Origin: Aquamicrobium lusatiense
Lineage (GTDB): Bacteria > Pseudomonadota > Alphaproteobacteria > Rhizobiales > Rhizobiaceae
DNA: 64,000 bases
Assembly: GCF_014201615.1 (NCBI RefSeq)
Contig: NZ_JACHEU010000005.1
Coordinates: forward strand, 124,001 to 188,000
Reading direction: 5' to 3'
The first letter of the stretch is position 1. Every line of letters begins with the position of its first letter. The translations under genes and the position numbers were made by a program. Of this stretch, positions 7,759-16,219 are shown piece by piece. The notes below the pieces were generated by a model. The model searched no databases, was not told the origin of the DNA, and saw nothing but the letters and a program-made list of their open reading frames with translations.

Positions 7759-10731
7759 ATGTCCAAATCCTCCCCGAAACCGGCGCAGCCCCAGCGGCGC
7801 AGTCCTCTTACCGACTTTCATGACGCCAGCGAACCGCTGCGCGACGGCGGTTTTGCCGAAGCACCGCAGAGCGAATTTTCGGGAGCGCCTCTGTCTGGTT
7901 CAATAGCGGATTGGGCGGAGCAGATTTCGCAGGAAGCCGAACAGCAGCGACTATCTGCAACTCAAGGCAAGGGTACCGATAAAGCCTCTGGCAAAACAGC
8001 GAAGAAAGTCGCGCCGCGCTCCGCCTCGCCCACGCGCACGGCGCGTGGCACCTCGATGGGTGGAGCAGCTTCCGCCAAGGACCGCGCTGCAGCAGGTCTG
8101 AACCCGGTGGCTGGCCTCGACATCTCGCTTGAAGATGCCGCTTCCCTGCCCAAGTCCGCGGTTACCGCAACGGTACAGGCTTTGTCCGACCTGATCGAAA
8201 GCGGCAATCCGCTGCACAAGAACGGCAAGATCTGGACCCCGCACCGCCCTGCCCGGCCGGAAAAATCTGAAGGCGGCATTCCGATAAGCATGGAATCCGA
8301 CTTCCAGCCCGCCGGCGACCAGCCGACAGCTATCAGGGATCTGGTCGAGGGCATTTCCAACGACGACCGCACGCAGGTCCTGCTTGGCGTGACCGGTTCC
8401 GGCAAGACCTTCACCATGGCGAAGGTGATCGAGGAGACGCAGCGCCCTGCCCTGATCCTGGCGCCCAACAAGACCCTAGCCGCACAGCTCTATGCGGAGT
8501 TCAGGAAATTCTTCCCGAACAATGCGGTGGAGTATTTCGTCTCTTACTACGACTACTACCAACCCGAGGCCTACGTGCCTCGCACGGACACCTATATCGA
8601 GAAGGAATCCTCCATCAACGAGCAGATCGACCGCATGCGCCACTCGGCCACGCGGTCGCTGCTGGAGCGCGACGACGTCATCATCGTCGCTTCGGTTTCG
8701 TGCATCTATGGTATCGGCTCGGTCGAAACCTATACCGCCATGACCTTCCAGATGCAGGTTGGCGACCGGCTCGACCAGCGCCAGTTGCTGGCTGACCTTG
8801 TTGCCCAGCAATACAAACGGCAGGACGCGAATTTCGTGCGCGGTTCCTTCCGGGTGCGCGGCGACACAATCGAGATTTTCCCGGCTCACCTTGAGGACCG
8901 TGCCTGGCGCGTCTCTCTGTTCGGAGACGAGATCGACGCGATCACCGAGTTCGATCCGCTCACCGGCAACAAGACCGGCGATCTCAAGAGCGTGAAAATC
9001 TACGCGAATTCGCACTATGTCACGCCGCGCCCGACCTTGAATCAGGCTATCAAGTCCATCAAGGAAGAATTGCAGCAGCGCCTGCAAGAGCTTGAAAAGG
9101 CTGGTCGCCTGCTGGAAGCGCAAAGGCTGGAGCAGCGCACGCGCTTCGACCTCGAAATGCTGGAAGCCACGGGCTCATGCGCCGGCATCGAGAACTATTC
9201 GCGCTATCTTACCGGCCGTGCGCCGGGCGACCCGCCGCCGACCCTGTTCGAATATGTGCCGGACAATGCGCTGGTCTTCATCGACGAGAGCCATGTCACC
9301 ATCCCCCAGATCGGCGGCATGTACCGCGGCGACTTCCGCCGCAAGGCAACACTGGCGGAGTATGGCTTCCGTTTGCCGTCCTGCATGGACAACCGGCCCC
9401 TGCGCTTCGAGGAGTGGGATGCCATGCGCCCGCTCAGCGTGGCGGTGTCGGCAACGCCGGGCGGTTGGGAAATGGAGCAGGCCGGCGGTGTGTTCGCCGA
9501 GCAGGTCATTCGCCCCACCGGGCTGATCGACCCGCCCGTCGAGGTTCGTCCGGCGAAATCGCAGGTCGACGACGTTCTCGGAGAAATCCGCGAGACGACG
9601 AAAAAAGGCTATCGCACGCTGGTGACGGTGCTGACCAAGCGCATGGCCGAGGACCTCACGGAATATCTGCATGAGCAGGGCATTCGCGTGCGTTACATGC
9701 ATTCCGACATCGATACTCTCGAGCGCATCGAGATCCTGCGCGACCTGCGCCTCGGAGCCTTTGACGTTCTGGTCGGCATCAACCTCCTGCGCGAGGGGCT
9801 CGACATTCCCGAATGCGGTTTCGTGGCCATCCTCGATGCGGACAAGGAAGGTTTCCTGCGTTCTGAAACCTCATTGATCCAGACCATCGGCCGCGCTGCG
9901 CGCAATGTCGACGGCAAGGTCATTCTCTACGCCGACCAGATCACCGGCTCGATGGAGCGCGCCATGGCGGAAACCAACCGCCGCCGCGAGAAGCAGCTCG
10001 AGTACAACAAGGCAAACGGCATCACCCCGGAATCGGTCAAGTCGCGCATCGCGGACATTCTTGAATCGGTCTACGAGAAGGATCATGTCCGCGCCGACAT
10101 CTCTCAGTTCACAGACGATGCCGGCCAGATGATGGGCAACAATCTCAAGGCGCATCTGGAGCATCTGCAGAAGAAAATGCGGGATGCCGCTGCCGACCTC
10201 AATTTCGAGGAAGCAGCCCGTCTTCGCGACGAGGTCAAGCGGCTCACCGAACTGGAGCTTCAGATTTCCGACGACCCGCTGGCGAAATACGCCGAATCCG
10301 AGAGCCCGGTGTCGGGGCGGGAAAAAGGCAAGCATAACAAAGGGCGCGCACGGCATAAGGCCGTGGAAGATGGACCTGAAAACACGTCCCTGTTCTCCAA
10401 GCCCTCGCTGGACGATATGGGGCCTGGAACCGACATGCCGACCCCGGCAGGAGCAGTTTCACGGTCTCTGTTCAAGAAACAGTCGGCGCAGGAAGCTCAT
10501 GGTTCCGATTTCGGCCTCCCGGATGGTGACAAGTCCCTGTTCCGAAAGAACACGCTCGACGAAATGACCGTAGGGCGCACCGAAAAGCCCGTTGACGGCA
10601 GAAAACCGGCAAAGCCGGATGATGTGAAACCCGTCAGGCGGGAGCGTATCGGCATCGGCTCATACGAGGACGCGGCCGATATCGCGAAAAGCCGGCGTCG
10701 TCCTTCCAAGACCGGGAAGCCGGGGAAATAA
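7759..10731 (+). CDS. uvrB: Excinuclease ABC subunit UvrB, with long N- and C-terminal extensions
   Basis: UvrB is the damage-verifying helicase-like subunit of nucleotide excision repair. The core runs from about residue 175 to 840: Walker A GVTGSGKT at 210-217, the beta-hairpin [12 protein letters not shown] that inserts at lesions, FIDESH (Walker B), the motif VI region [10 protein letters not shown], and the UVR motif that binds UvrC ([24 protein letters not shown]). The protein has 990 residues against about 670 in E. coli. The extra parts are an Ala/Ser/Pro-rich N-terminus of about 175 residues and a C-tail of about 130 residues. The tail holds three SLFxK motifs at residues 877, 903 and 926. 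The ATG at 7759 lacks a clear Shine-Dalgarno. I see no alphaproteobacterial SOS box (GAAC-N7-GAAC) just upstream. Confidence 0.95.
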   Translation: MSKSSPKPAQPQRRSPLTDFHDASEPLRDGGFAEAPQSEFSGAPLSGSIADWAEQISQEAEQQRLSATQGKGTDKASGKTAKKVAPRSASPTRTARGTSMGGAASAKDRAAAGLNPVAGLDISLEDAASLPKSAVTATVQALSDLIESGNPLHKNGKIWTPHRPARPEKSEGGIPISMESDFQPAGDQPTAIRDLVEGISNDDRTQVLLGVTGSGKTFTMAKVIEETQRPALILAPNKTLAAQLYAEFRKFFPNNAVEYFVSYYDYYQPEAYVPRTDTYIEKESSINEQIDRMRHSATRSLLERDDVIIVASVSCIYGIGSVETYTAMTFQMQVGDRLDQRQLLADLVAQQYKRQDANFVRGSFRVRGDTIEIFPAHLEDRAWRVSLFGDEIDAITEFDPLTGNKTGDLKSVKIYANSHYVTPRPTLNQAIKSIKEELQQRLQELEKAGRLLEAQRLEQRTRFDLEMLEATGSCAGIENYSRYLTGRAPGDPPPTLFEYVPDNALVFIDESHVTIPQIGGMYRGDFRRKATLAEYGFRLPSCMDNRPLRFEEWDAMRPLSVAVSATPGGWEMEQAGGVFAEQVIRPTGLIDPPVEVRPAKSQVDDVLGEIRETTKKGYRTLVTVLTKRMAEDLTEYLHEQGIRVRYMHSDIDTLERIEILRDLRLGAFDVLVGINLLREGLDIPECGFVAILDADKEGFLRSETSLIQTIGRAARNVDGKVILYADQITGSMERAMAETNRRREKQLEYNKANGITPESVKSRIADILESVYEKDHVRADISQFTDDAGQMMGNNLKAHLEHLQKKMRDAAADLNFEEAARLRDEVKRLTELELQISDDPLAKYAESESPVSGREKGKHNKGRARHKAVEDGPENTSLFSKPSLDDMGPGTDMPTPAGAVSRSLFKKQSAQEAHGSDFGLPDGDKSLFRKNTLDEMTVGRTEKPVDGRKPAKPDDVKPVRRERIGIGSYEDAADIAKSRRRPSKTGKPGK

Positions 10732-10737
10732 CCTCGC

Positions 10738-10759
10738 GGTGGCGGATACCTCCGCCACC
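10738..10759 (+). terminator. Hairpin after uvrB (possible terminator)
   Basis: GGTGGCGGA and TCCGCCACC make a perfect 9-bp stem with a TACC loop starting seven bases after the uvrB stop. No U-run follows, so it may be a weak terminator or an mRNA-stabilising hairpin. Confidence 0.45.
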
Positions 10760-10820
10760 CGTAGCTCGTCGTCGTCATACGTCCTGTGGGGGCTCGCAAT
10801 GTCAAACCCGGGAGAAGCAC

Positions 10821-11255
10821 ATGAACGATGCAGACGCGAAAACCCAGACCCCGCCCATGCCGAAGGCGCTCGGCGGCCTCACCCCTTACCTCCAGGTGGA
10901 CGGTGCACTGAAGGCGGCTGAATTCTACCGGAGAGCCTTTGGCGCAGAGCAGGTGTATGCCGTGCCACCCGACGAGCATGGCCGGACCATGCACGTTCAT
11001 CTCTACGTCAACGGCTCCAGCCTGATGCTGTGTGACGCCTATCCGGAACACGGGCATCCGCATCAGCCGGTTCAGGGCTGCACGATGCAACTTCATCTGA
11101 CGGCAGAAAACATCGACTCGTGGTGGAAGCGCGCTGTCGACACCGGCTGCGAAGTTGTGATGCCGCTTGACGTGATGTTCTGGGGTGATCGCTGGGGCAG
11201 CCTTCGCGACCCATTCGGGGTCGCCTGGGCAATGAATGCGCCGGTCAGCTCGTAA
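10821..11255 (+). CDS. VOC-family protein (glyoxalase/PhnB-like)
   Basis: The 144-residue protein begins with the region GGLTPYLQVDGALKAAEFYRRAFGAEQ and ends WGDRWGSLRDPFGVAWAMN, the hallmarks of PhnB-type vicinal-oxygen-chelate proteins. Two beta-alpha-beta-beta-beta modules fit the length. Members bind metals or small metabolites and include glyoxalases and resistance proteins; the substrate is unknown here. A good Shine-Dalgarno (GGGAGAAGC) precedes the ATG. The DUF1428 gene starts 27 bases downstream, so the two probably form a small operon. Confidence 0.82.
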   Translation: MNDADAKTQTPPMPKALGGLTPYLQVDGALKAAEFYRRAFGAEQVYAVPPDEHGRTMHVHLYVNGSSLMLCDAYPEHGHPHQPVQGCTMQLHLTAENIDSWWKRAVDTGCEVVMPLDVMFWGDRWGSLRDPFGVAWAMNAPVSS

Positions 11256-11282
11256 ACAGACCAAAGCTGAAGGAGGAGAGTA

Positions 11283-11654
11283 ATGTCATATGTTGATGGT
11301 TTCCTGCTCGCAGTGCCAAAGGCCCAGCTTGAGGAATACAAGGCAATGGCTCGCAAGGCCTGCGACGTATGGATGGAGCATGGTGCCCTTGCCTATGCGG
11401 AATGCACTGGCGAGGACGTACCTTATGGCGAACTTACATCGTTCCCGCGCGCCGTTCAGGCCAAAGAAGACGAGATCGTGATCTTTTCGTGGATCGTATA
11501 CAAATCACGCAAGGATCGGGATGAAATCCTTGAAAAGGTGATGGCCGATCCACGCCTGAAAGGCGATATGGAAAATATGCCCTTCGATGGAAAGCGCATG
11601 ATCTTCGGTGGCTTCGATTGCTTCCTGAATGCCCAGAAGGGTCAGGCACTCTAG
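11283..11654 (+). CDS. DUF1428 family protein (YbaA-like)
   Basis: This 123-residue cytosolic protein starts MSYVDGFLLAVPKA and contains EDEIVIFSWIVYKSRKDRDEI and the tail KRMIFGGFDCF, the conserved pattern of DUF1428/YbaA, a dimeric alpha-beta-barrel (ferredoxin-like) family. The biochemical role is unknown. It follows the VOC gene with an AGGAGGAGAG Shine-Dalgarno. The VOC-DUF1428 pair suggests small stress or detoxification proteins; this is inference from context only. Confidence 0.82.
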   Translation: MSYVDGFLLAVPKAQLEEYKAMARKACDVWMEHGALAYAECTGEDVPYGELTSFPRAVQAKEDEIVIFSWIVYKSRKDRDEILEKVMADPRLKGDMENMPFDGKRMIFGGFDCFLNAQKGQAL

Positions 11655-11688
11655 AAAAAAGGGGCGGACCTTTTTGACCCGCCCCTTT
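11655..11688. terminator. Bidirectional Rho-independent terminator
   Basis: GGGGCGG and CCGCCCC pair around ACCTTTTTGAC, with AAAAAA before and TTT after the stem. It sits between the convergent DUF1428 gene and the Kazal-lipoprotein gene; the longer U-run is on the minus strand. Confidence 0.8.
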
Positions 11689-11702
11689 CAAATCGTAAAA
11701 GT

Positions 11703-12164
11703 TCAGCGGCAGCTGCCGTTGCCGACGATCCGCCAATCTGCTGCCCTTGCTTCGCAGGCATTCGGGAAGGTGCGCAGCTGTCCGCGGCTGGATGCACACA
11801 CGGGAGCGTATTCACGTGTGCAGGCTCCTTGCGGGCGGCCGGGCCGTTCTGGCCGCGTCCCGGGCCGATCGGAACCGGGGCGACCATCCCAGCCGGGCCT
11901 GTTTCCACCGGACCTGCATGCGCCCTCATGGCTGATCCTGTATCCGTTGGCTCTTGCCTGGCAGCTGTTGCCGAAGGTCCGGCTTTCCGAGCCACGCACG
12001 CCGCAAACCGGTGCGTATTCCATGGTACAGGCCTGTGCCGGCGGGCGCGGGCGTGGTGGCGGAGGCCTGTAGCCGGGCCCATCATCGACAGCCACGCAAG
12101 CCGCCAGCATGCCGGACGCCAGCAACACTGCAGCTCCCGACAGAAAAACACTTCTGAATCTCAT
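11703..12164 (-). CDS. Lipoprotein with two Kazal-type (protease-inhibitor-like) domains
   Basis: The protein has 153 residues. A signal sequence ends in a lipobox (GMLAAC), placing it in the periplasm or outer membrane. Two Kazal-like modules follow: the first, CTMEYAPVCG...TFGNSCQARANGY...GAC, and the second, CTREYAPVCA...TFPNACEARAADW...GSC. They are separated by a Gly/Pro/Arg-rich linker. Kazal domains inhibit serine proteases in eukaryotes; the bacterial role is unproven. The ATG at 12164 has GAGAGG nearby; a TTG one codon upstream is also possible. It is bounded by a terminator and stands alone. Confidence 0.8.
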   Translation of the reverse strand: MRFRSVFLSGAAVLLASGMLAACVAVDDGPGYRPPPPRPRPPAQACTMEYAPVCGVRGSESRTFGNSCQARANGYRISHEGACRSGGNRPGWDGRPGSDRPGTRPERPGRPQGACTREYAPVCASSRGQLRTFPNACEARAADWRIVGNGSCR

Positions 12165-12167
12165 CAA

Positions 12168-12523
12168 TTCCCTCTCCTGTGTGCTAGTGGCAGCGCCAAC
12201 AACGCGCTACAAGGCTTACAGTTCCGGATGCCGCCCGCAAGCCGTTGAGTTCCATTGGCCTAAGAGTGCCCTGCCCTGGCTTTGAAAAGGCGCGGTCTTG
12301 CCACAGTCACAAATCCGTGCGATAAGTTCAATGTTCGGGTATTTGCATCCCGGAGAATGGAACGTTTTGGACGACTCTTTTCCCGATATCGTGAATCTCT
12401 GACAACCCCGTTCTGGCGGGGGGTTACCCGTGCGCGAATGCATGACCGCCGAGCAACCACCGGACCTCTGACTGCCCTGGCAAACGAGGTTCTGAATGAC
12501 GATAGGGCGAAGGAGTTCTCCCA
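12168..12523. other. Divergent intergenic region and cspA leader
   Basis: About 355 bases lie between the Kazal-lipoprotein gene and the first cold-shock gene. It must carry the lipoprotein promoter and the cold-shock promoter with a long 5' leader, as is usual for csp mRNAs. Frames crossing it (for example 12282-12545) have no ribosome binding site or recognisable product. I cannot point to a specific operator. Confidence 0.45.
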
Positions 12524-12736
12524 ATGTCCCAGACCGGAACTGTAAAATTCTTCAACAGCACCAAAGGCTTCGGCTTCATCACGCCTGATGGCGGCGCCAA
12601 GGACGTTTTTGTCCATATTTCTGCGATCGAGGCCTCCGGCTTGCGTACTCTGGTTGATGGCCAGAAGGTTACTTTCGATGTTGAGCCTGACCGCATGGGC
12701 AAAGGCCCCAAGGCTGTCAATCTTCGCGCTGCGTGA
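12524..12736 (+). CDS. Cold-shock protein, CspA family (copy 1)
   Basis: This 70-residue cold-shock domain protein has RNP1 KGFGFIT and RNP2 VFVHIS, and starts [16 protein letters not shown]. It binds single-stranded RNA/DNA and acts as an RNA chaperone at low temperature or in growth transitions. AAGGAG lies eleven to thirteen bases before the ATG. A strong terminator follows, so it is monocistronic. A very similar second copy lies 200 bases downstream. Confidence 0.95.
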   Translation: MSQTGTVKFFNSTKGFGFITPDGGAKDVFVHISAIEASGLRTLVDGQKVTFDVEPDRMGKGPKAVNLRAA

Positions 12737-12764
12737 TTCCGGCTGCAAATGCAGTTAAGACAGA

Positions 12765-12792
12765 GGCGCGACAACAAAGGTCGCGCCTTTTC
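12765..12792 (+). terminator. Rho-independent terminator of csp copy 1
   Basis: GGCGCGAC and GTCGCGCC form a perfect 8-bp stem with an AACAAAG loop, followed by TTTTCT. Confidence 0.88.
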
Positions 12793-12935
12793 TGTTTCAT
12801 GGCCGGAAACTATGATGAAGAGGCGAAAGACTCAAAGTTTCTGTTGCCGTTGAAGTGAAAATAAAGGACAAATTCCGTCCTCGGGTATTTTACAATCCCG
12901 ACATAAAGACTGTGGGACTTATAAGGGAGCATCCC

Positions 12936-13148
12936 ATGCCGCAGACCGGCACCGTAAAATTCTTCAATCACGCCAAAGGCTTCGGTTTCATCACGCCTGA
13001 CGATGGTGCCAAGGACGTCTTCGTCCACATCTCTGCCGTTCAGGCTTCGGGCCTTCCCGGTCTTGAGGACGGACAGAAAGTTACCTTCGAGACCGAGCCG
13101 GACAAGCGCGGCAAGGGCCCCAAGGCGGTCAATCTCACCGTCGGCTGA
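12936..13148 (+). CDS. Cold-shock protein, CspA family (copy 2)
   Basis: This is a 70-residue cold-shock domain protein ([21 protein letters not shown], then VFVHIS), nearly identical in layout to the gene just upstream, with differences mainly in the loop after HISA and the last residues. The ATG at 12936 has AAGGGAG seven bases upstream; the longer frame from 12855 is a read-through of the leader. It has its own leader, so the two copies can be expressed independently. This looks like a local tandem duplication. Confidence 0.95.
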   Translation: MPQTGTVKFFNHAKGFGFITPDDGAKDVFVHISAVQASGLPGLEDGQKVTFETEPDKRGKGPKAVNLTVG

Positions 13149-13288
13149 TACACGGCGGAACATCTGGCCGGCGGTTACGTTTAACGGACAATACACCGTT
13201 TCGTTCAGCCGCCGTTCAGGCACGGTCCCTTATCTCTCGGTGCAACATCGAACCGGTAACGGCGGTGGGCTTCGAACAGGAGACCGTC

Positions 13289-13735
13289 ATGAACAGATTT
13301 TTCAAGGCTTGCGTGCTGTCGACGGCAGTTGTCGCAACCACATTAAGCGCCCTGCCCGCCGCCGAGGCTCGTGACTGGCGGCGCGGTGGTTATGGTGGTC
13401 ACGGAGGCTATTATGGCCATGACTACAATCGCCACCACAAGCGCTCCAGGGGTGACGCTGTAGCAGCCGGCGTTATCGGGCTCGCCGCTGGCGCGCTGAT
13501 CGGCGGTGCACTGGCTTCACAGCCTCGCTACTACGAGCCAGAACCTACCTACGTTATCCGCGAACCGCGACCGGCTCCGTACCGCACATATCGTAACGAC
13601 ACCTATCGTGCATCCTACGAGCCCTGGAGCCCGCAATGGTACAGGTACTGCTCGGATCGCTATCGTAGCTTCGATGCGCGCTCCGGCACGTTCCTTGGAT
13701 ATGATGGCCAAAGGCATTTCTGCCAGGCCAATTGA
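13289..13735 (+). CDS. BA14K-family protein, secreted
   Basis: The protein has 148 residues. A signal peptide is cleaved near PAAEA. A Gly/Tyr/His/Arg-rich segment follows, then a hydrophobic, glycine-rich stretch (AAGVIGLAAGALIGGALA, about residues 62-79), and a C-terminal domain W-x-Q-W-YRYCSDRYRSFDARSGTFLGYDGQRHFC with two cysteines. That C-terminus is the BA14K motif, first known from a Brucella immunoreactive protein with lectin-like activity. AGGAG precedes the ATG at 13289. Expected location is the membrane or periplasm. Confidence 0.85.
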   Translation: MNRFFKACVLSTAVVATTLSALPAAEARDWRRGGYGGHGGYYGHDYNRHHKRSRGDAVAAGVIGLAAGALIGGALASQPRYYEPEPTYVIREPRPAPYRTYRNDTYRASYEPWSPQWYRYCSDRYRSFDARSGTFLGYDGQRHFCQAN

Positions 13736-13790
13736 GTCAAAGGGAACGACTTTTCACAAAGTCTCCAAACGCATCATATCGTTTCAAAAT

Positions 13791-13821
13791 AAAAAGGAGC
13801 GCTCAGAGCGCTCCTTTTTAT
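13791..13821. terminator. Bidirectional Rho-independent terminator
   Basis: GGAGCGCT-CAG-AGCGCTCC is a perfect 8-bp stem flanked by AAAAA on the left and TTTTTA on the right. It separates the convergent BA14K gene and MBL-fold gene. Confidence 0.9.
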
Positions 13822-13842
13822 TTTGAGGTCGCTGAAAGCACG

Positions 13843-14484
13843 TTACACGAGAAAAGGATTTGAGCGCCGCTCCTCTCCGAAGCGCCCTCCCGGACCGTGG
13901 CCACAGATAAAGCCGATGTCATCTCCGAGAGGAAGAAGCTTTTCCCTGATAGAACGGATCAGCGCAGGATGATCACCACCTGGCAGGTCGGTACGCCCTA
14001 CGGACCCGCGAAACAGAACGTCGCCAACATGAGCGAATTTCGCCGCACGATTGTAATAGACGACATGGCCCGGCGCATGACCGGGACAATGCAGGACCTC
14101 AAACTCATGAGATCCGAACGATACCCTGTCGCCCTCCACCAGAAAACGATCCGGCTCGCAGTTGCGCACGGCCCCTGTCAGCCCGAAACGGTGCGCCTGG
14201 TTTTCGAGATTTGCCAGCAGTGGCCGGTCATCCTCATGCGAGCCCAGAATTTCCACACCAAGCGCGTCTTTGAGTTCCATCGCGCCGCCGGCATGATCAA
14301 TATGTCCATGCGTGAGCCAGATGGCTGTGGCAGTGATGCCGTTGTCCTTCAGGGCTGCAAGAATTCGATCCACGTCTCCGCCGGGATCGACGACGACACC
14401 GACCTTGTCCTCCTCATCGAAAAGGATGGTACAATTCTGCTGAAACGGCGTGACGGGAACGATGCCGGCATTGATCTGACCCAT
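13843..14484 (-). CDS. MBL-fold metallo-hydrolase (glyoxalase II-like)
   Basis: The 213-residue protein carries the metallo-beta-lactamase motif WLTHGHIDHAGG (HxHxDH) near residue 58, further metal ligands in HCPGHAPGH and GDVLFRGSVGRTDLP, and a final His in ICGHGPGG. This is the glyoxalase-II-like thioesterase group often found in bacteria as YcbL. It probably hydrolyses a thioester such as S-lactoylglutathione, but the substrate is inferred. The ATG at 14484 has AAGGA upstream; the frame is longer, but the N-terminus MGQINAGIVPVTPFQQNC matches the family. It is monocistronic. Confidence 0.85.
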   Translation of the reverse strand: MGQINAGIVPVTPFQQNCTILFDEEDKVGVVVDPGGDVDRILAALKDNGITATAIWLTHGHIDHAGGAMELKDALGVEILGSHEDDRPLLANLENQAHRFGLTGAVRNCEPDRFLVEGDRVSFGSHEFEVLHCPGHAPGHVVYYNRAAKFAHVGDVLFRGSVGRTDLPGGDHPALIRSIREKLLPLGDDIGFICGHGPGGRFGEERRSNPFLV

Positions 14485-14588
14485 GATGATCCTTTCGTTG
14501 TCGGCATTGCCGCGGTCGGTAAATCGCCCCTGATGTAGGATCGGAGTTGACCGGCGTCCACTGCAATCACGAATTGCGCAAACACAAA

Positions 14589-14606
14589 GGGCGGCCGAAG
14601 CCGCCC
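14589..14606 (-). terminator. Terminator with UUCG tetraloop
   Basis: On the minus strand GGGCGGC-TTCG-GCCGCCC forms a 7-bp stem with the very stable UUCG tetraloop, followed by TTTGTGTTT. It ends the small hydrophobic protein gene at 14633-14941. Confidence 0.75.
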
Positions 14607-14632
14607 TTTGCCCGTGCAAACATGGTTTGCGG

Positions 14633-14941
14633 CTATTTCTTCATGGCGTTCATGACCGCACCGACAATGCCGGTGAGGATTGCGCCGCCACCAGCACCGC
14701 CGATGATGTTGTTCAGGTTGAGGGCCCCGCCGAGACCTTCTGCCGCTGCCGTTGCTGCTGCCGGATCGATACCGCCGCCCAACAGGCTTCCGAGGATGGC
14801 CGCACCGCCGACACCCCCGATCGCACCGCTGAGAATTTTGGGAAGCTGGCCCATTGCGGCCTGTTTGACTGCCGCACCGACGGCCTGACCACCGATAATA
14901 CCGGTGACGATCTGCACGATGATAGGAAGAAGCGTTTCCAT
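14633..14941 (-). CDS. Small Gly/Ala-rich hydrophobic protein, unknown function
   Basis: I do not recognise this 102-residue protein beyond a general resemblance to conserved Rhizobiales hypothetical proteins. It is built from Gly/Ala-rich hydrophobic stretches (IIGGQAVGAAV, GAIGGVGGAAILGSLLGGG, GGAGGGAILTGIVGAVM) resembling glycine zippers, and ends in MKK. This suggests an oligomerising membrane-associated protein. There is no classical cleavable signal peptide. It has a good terminator, and an AGAGGGAT sequence lies upstream of the ATG, so it is probably expressed. Confidence 0.6.
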   Translation of the reverse strand: METLLPIIVQIVTGIIGGQAVGAAVKQAAMGQLPKILSGAIGGVGGAAILGSLLGGGIDPAAATAAAEGLGGALNLNNIIGGAGGGAILTGIVGAVMNAMKK

Positions 14942-15029
14942 CCGTGATCCCTCTCGAAAATCCCGACTCGCCTGAGCCGGATTTTTTCACTGAGACTCTG
15001 ATTTCACCGAATGTCAAACCGACATAGAC

Positions 15030-15060
15030 AAAGGGGAATGGTGATGAACCATTCCCCTTT
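15030..15060 (-). terminator. Terminator of ilvE
   Basis: AAAGGGGAATGG and CCATTCCCCTTT make a perfect 12-bp stem with a TGATGAA loop. On the minus strand it lies 24 bases past the ilvE stop and is followed by a moderately U-rich stretch. Confidence 0.75.
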
Positions 15061-15083
15061 CGAAATCGAAATAAATTAGATTT

Positions 15084-15977
15084 TTATTCCGCAGCGATCG
15101 CCTGCTTCGGCTGCACGGCAGCCGAATAGTCGTTCATAAGATTCTTGGCGATCTCACCAACCTCGAAGCGATACGGACCGATCTCCGACACCGGTGTGAC
15201 CTCTGCAGCCGTACCTGTCAGGAAGCACTGCTCGAAACCTTCGAGTTCCTCTGGCTGAATCGCGCGCTCGATAACCTCGTAGCTGCGATCGCGGGCAAGG
15301 CCGATCACAGTGCGGCGGGTAATGCCGTCGAGGAAGCAATCGGGCGTCGGCGTATGGATCTTGCCATCCTTGACGAAGAAGATGTTGGCGCCGGTCGCCT
15401 CAGCAACCTGCCCGCGCCAGTCGAGCATCATGGCGTCGGCGTAGCCCTTCGCTTCAGCCGCATGCTTGGAAATCGTGCAGATCATATAGAGGCCGGCAGC
15501 CTTCGATTTCGACGGAGCAGTGCGCGGATCTGGACGACGATACTCGGCAATGTCGAGGCGAATGCCCTTGAGCTTCTGTTCCGGATCGAAGTAGCTCGGC
15601 CACTGCCAGATCGCGATCGCAACGTTGATGCGGTTGTTCTGGGCCGAAACACCCATCTGCTCGCTGCCGCGCCATGCGATCGGGCGCACATAGGCGTCCT
15701 TGAAGCCCTGCTTCTTCAGCAGTTCGGCGCAGGCTTCATCGATCTCTGCAACAGAGTAAGGAATCTTGAAGCCAAGAATACGGGCCGATTCGTGCAGGCG
15801 CTCCGTATGTTCCGTCAGCTTGAAAATCTCACCGCCATAGGCCCGCTCGCCTTCGAATACGGCGCTGGCATAGTGAAGTCCGTGCGTAAGTACATGAATC
15901 TTGGCGTCCGCCCATTTGACGAACTCACCATTCATCCAGATATAGCCGTCGAGCTGGTCGAAGGAAACGGATGCCAT
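15084..15977 (-). CDS. ilvE: Branched-chain amino acid aminotransferase
   Basis: This class IV PLP aminotransferase of 297 residues interconverts Leu/Ile/Val and their 2-oxo acids with 2-oxoglutarate. It shows the family features: YIWMNGEFVKWADAKIHVLTHGLHYASAVFEGERAY at the N-terminus, the PLP lysine region SKSKAAGLYM, and EATGANIFFVKDGKIHTP followed by the TGTAAEVTPV loop. The ATG at 15977 is preceded by GGGAGG. It is divergent from the MarR-type gene 242 bases away and has its own terminator. A D-amino acid transaminase is a less likely alternative. Confidence 0.9.
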   Translation of the reverse strand: MASVSFDQLDGYIWMNGEFVKWADAKIHVLTHGLHYASAVFEGERAYGGEIFKLTEHTERLHESARILGFKIPYSVAEIDEACAELLKKQGFKDAYVRPIAWRGSEQMGVSAQNNRINVAIAIWQWPSYFDPEQKLKGIRLDIAEYRRPDPRTAPSKSKAAGLYMICTISKHAAEAKGYADAMMLDWRGQVAEATGANIFFVKDGKIHTPTPDCFLDGITRRTVIGLARDRSYEVIERAIQPEELEGFEQCFLTGTAAEVTPVSEIGPYRFEVGEIAKNLMNDYSAAVQPKQAIAAE

Positions 15978-16219
15978 GACATAACCTCCCGCGAGCAACC
16001 TTGCCCGCATAAGTCTGTGTGTTGAATTTTGATCCGGCAGCGACGAAAGCCCGCCAAACGGAAGCCTAGGCCCATATTGTGGCCATGGCAAACTCAGGAA
16101 GTTCCGGATTTCCGGCTCAGCCTTGCGTTTTCGGTCGCAATAAGCCCTAAAGCTTGTCAAAAATTATCATTGGGCGCAGAATACGTCAACAGTGCTGACA
16201 TAAATCTTTCTGGAGAGAT

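Noticed and set aside
12855..12935. N-terminal extension of the second cold-shock protein
   Set aside because: The added residues ([12 protein letters not shown]...) do not belong to the cold-shock family and the good Shine-Dalgarno sits before 12936.
16034..16050. CCGGCAGCGACGAAAGC also occurs at 36608, just before repeat copy A
   Set aside because: A shared 17-base string is near what chance allows in a 64-kb window at this GC, and the rest of the repeat is missing at 16034.
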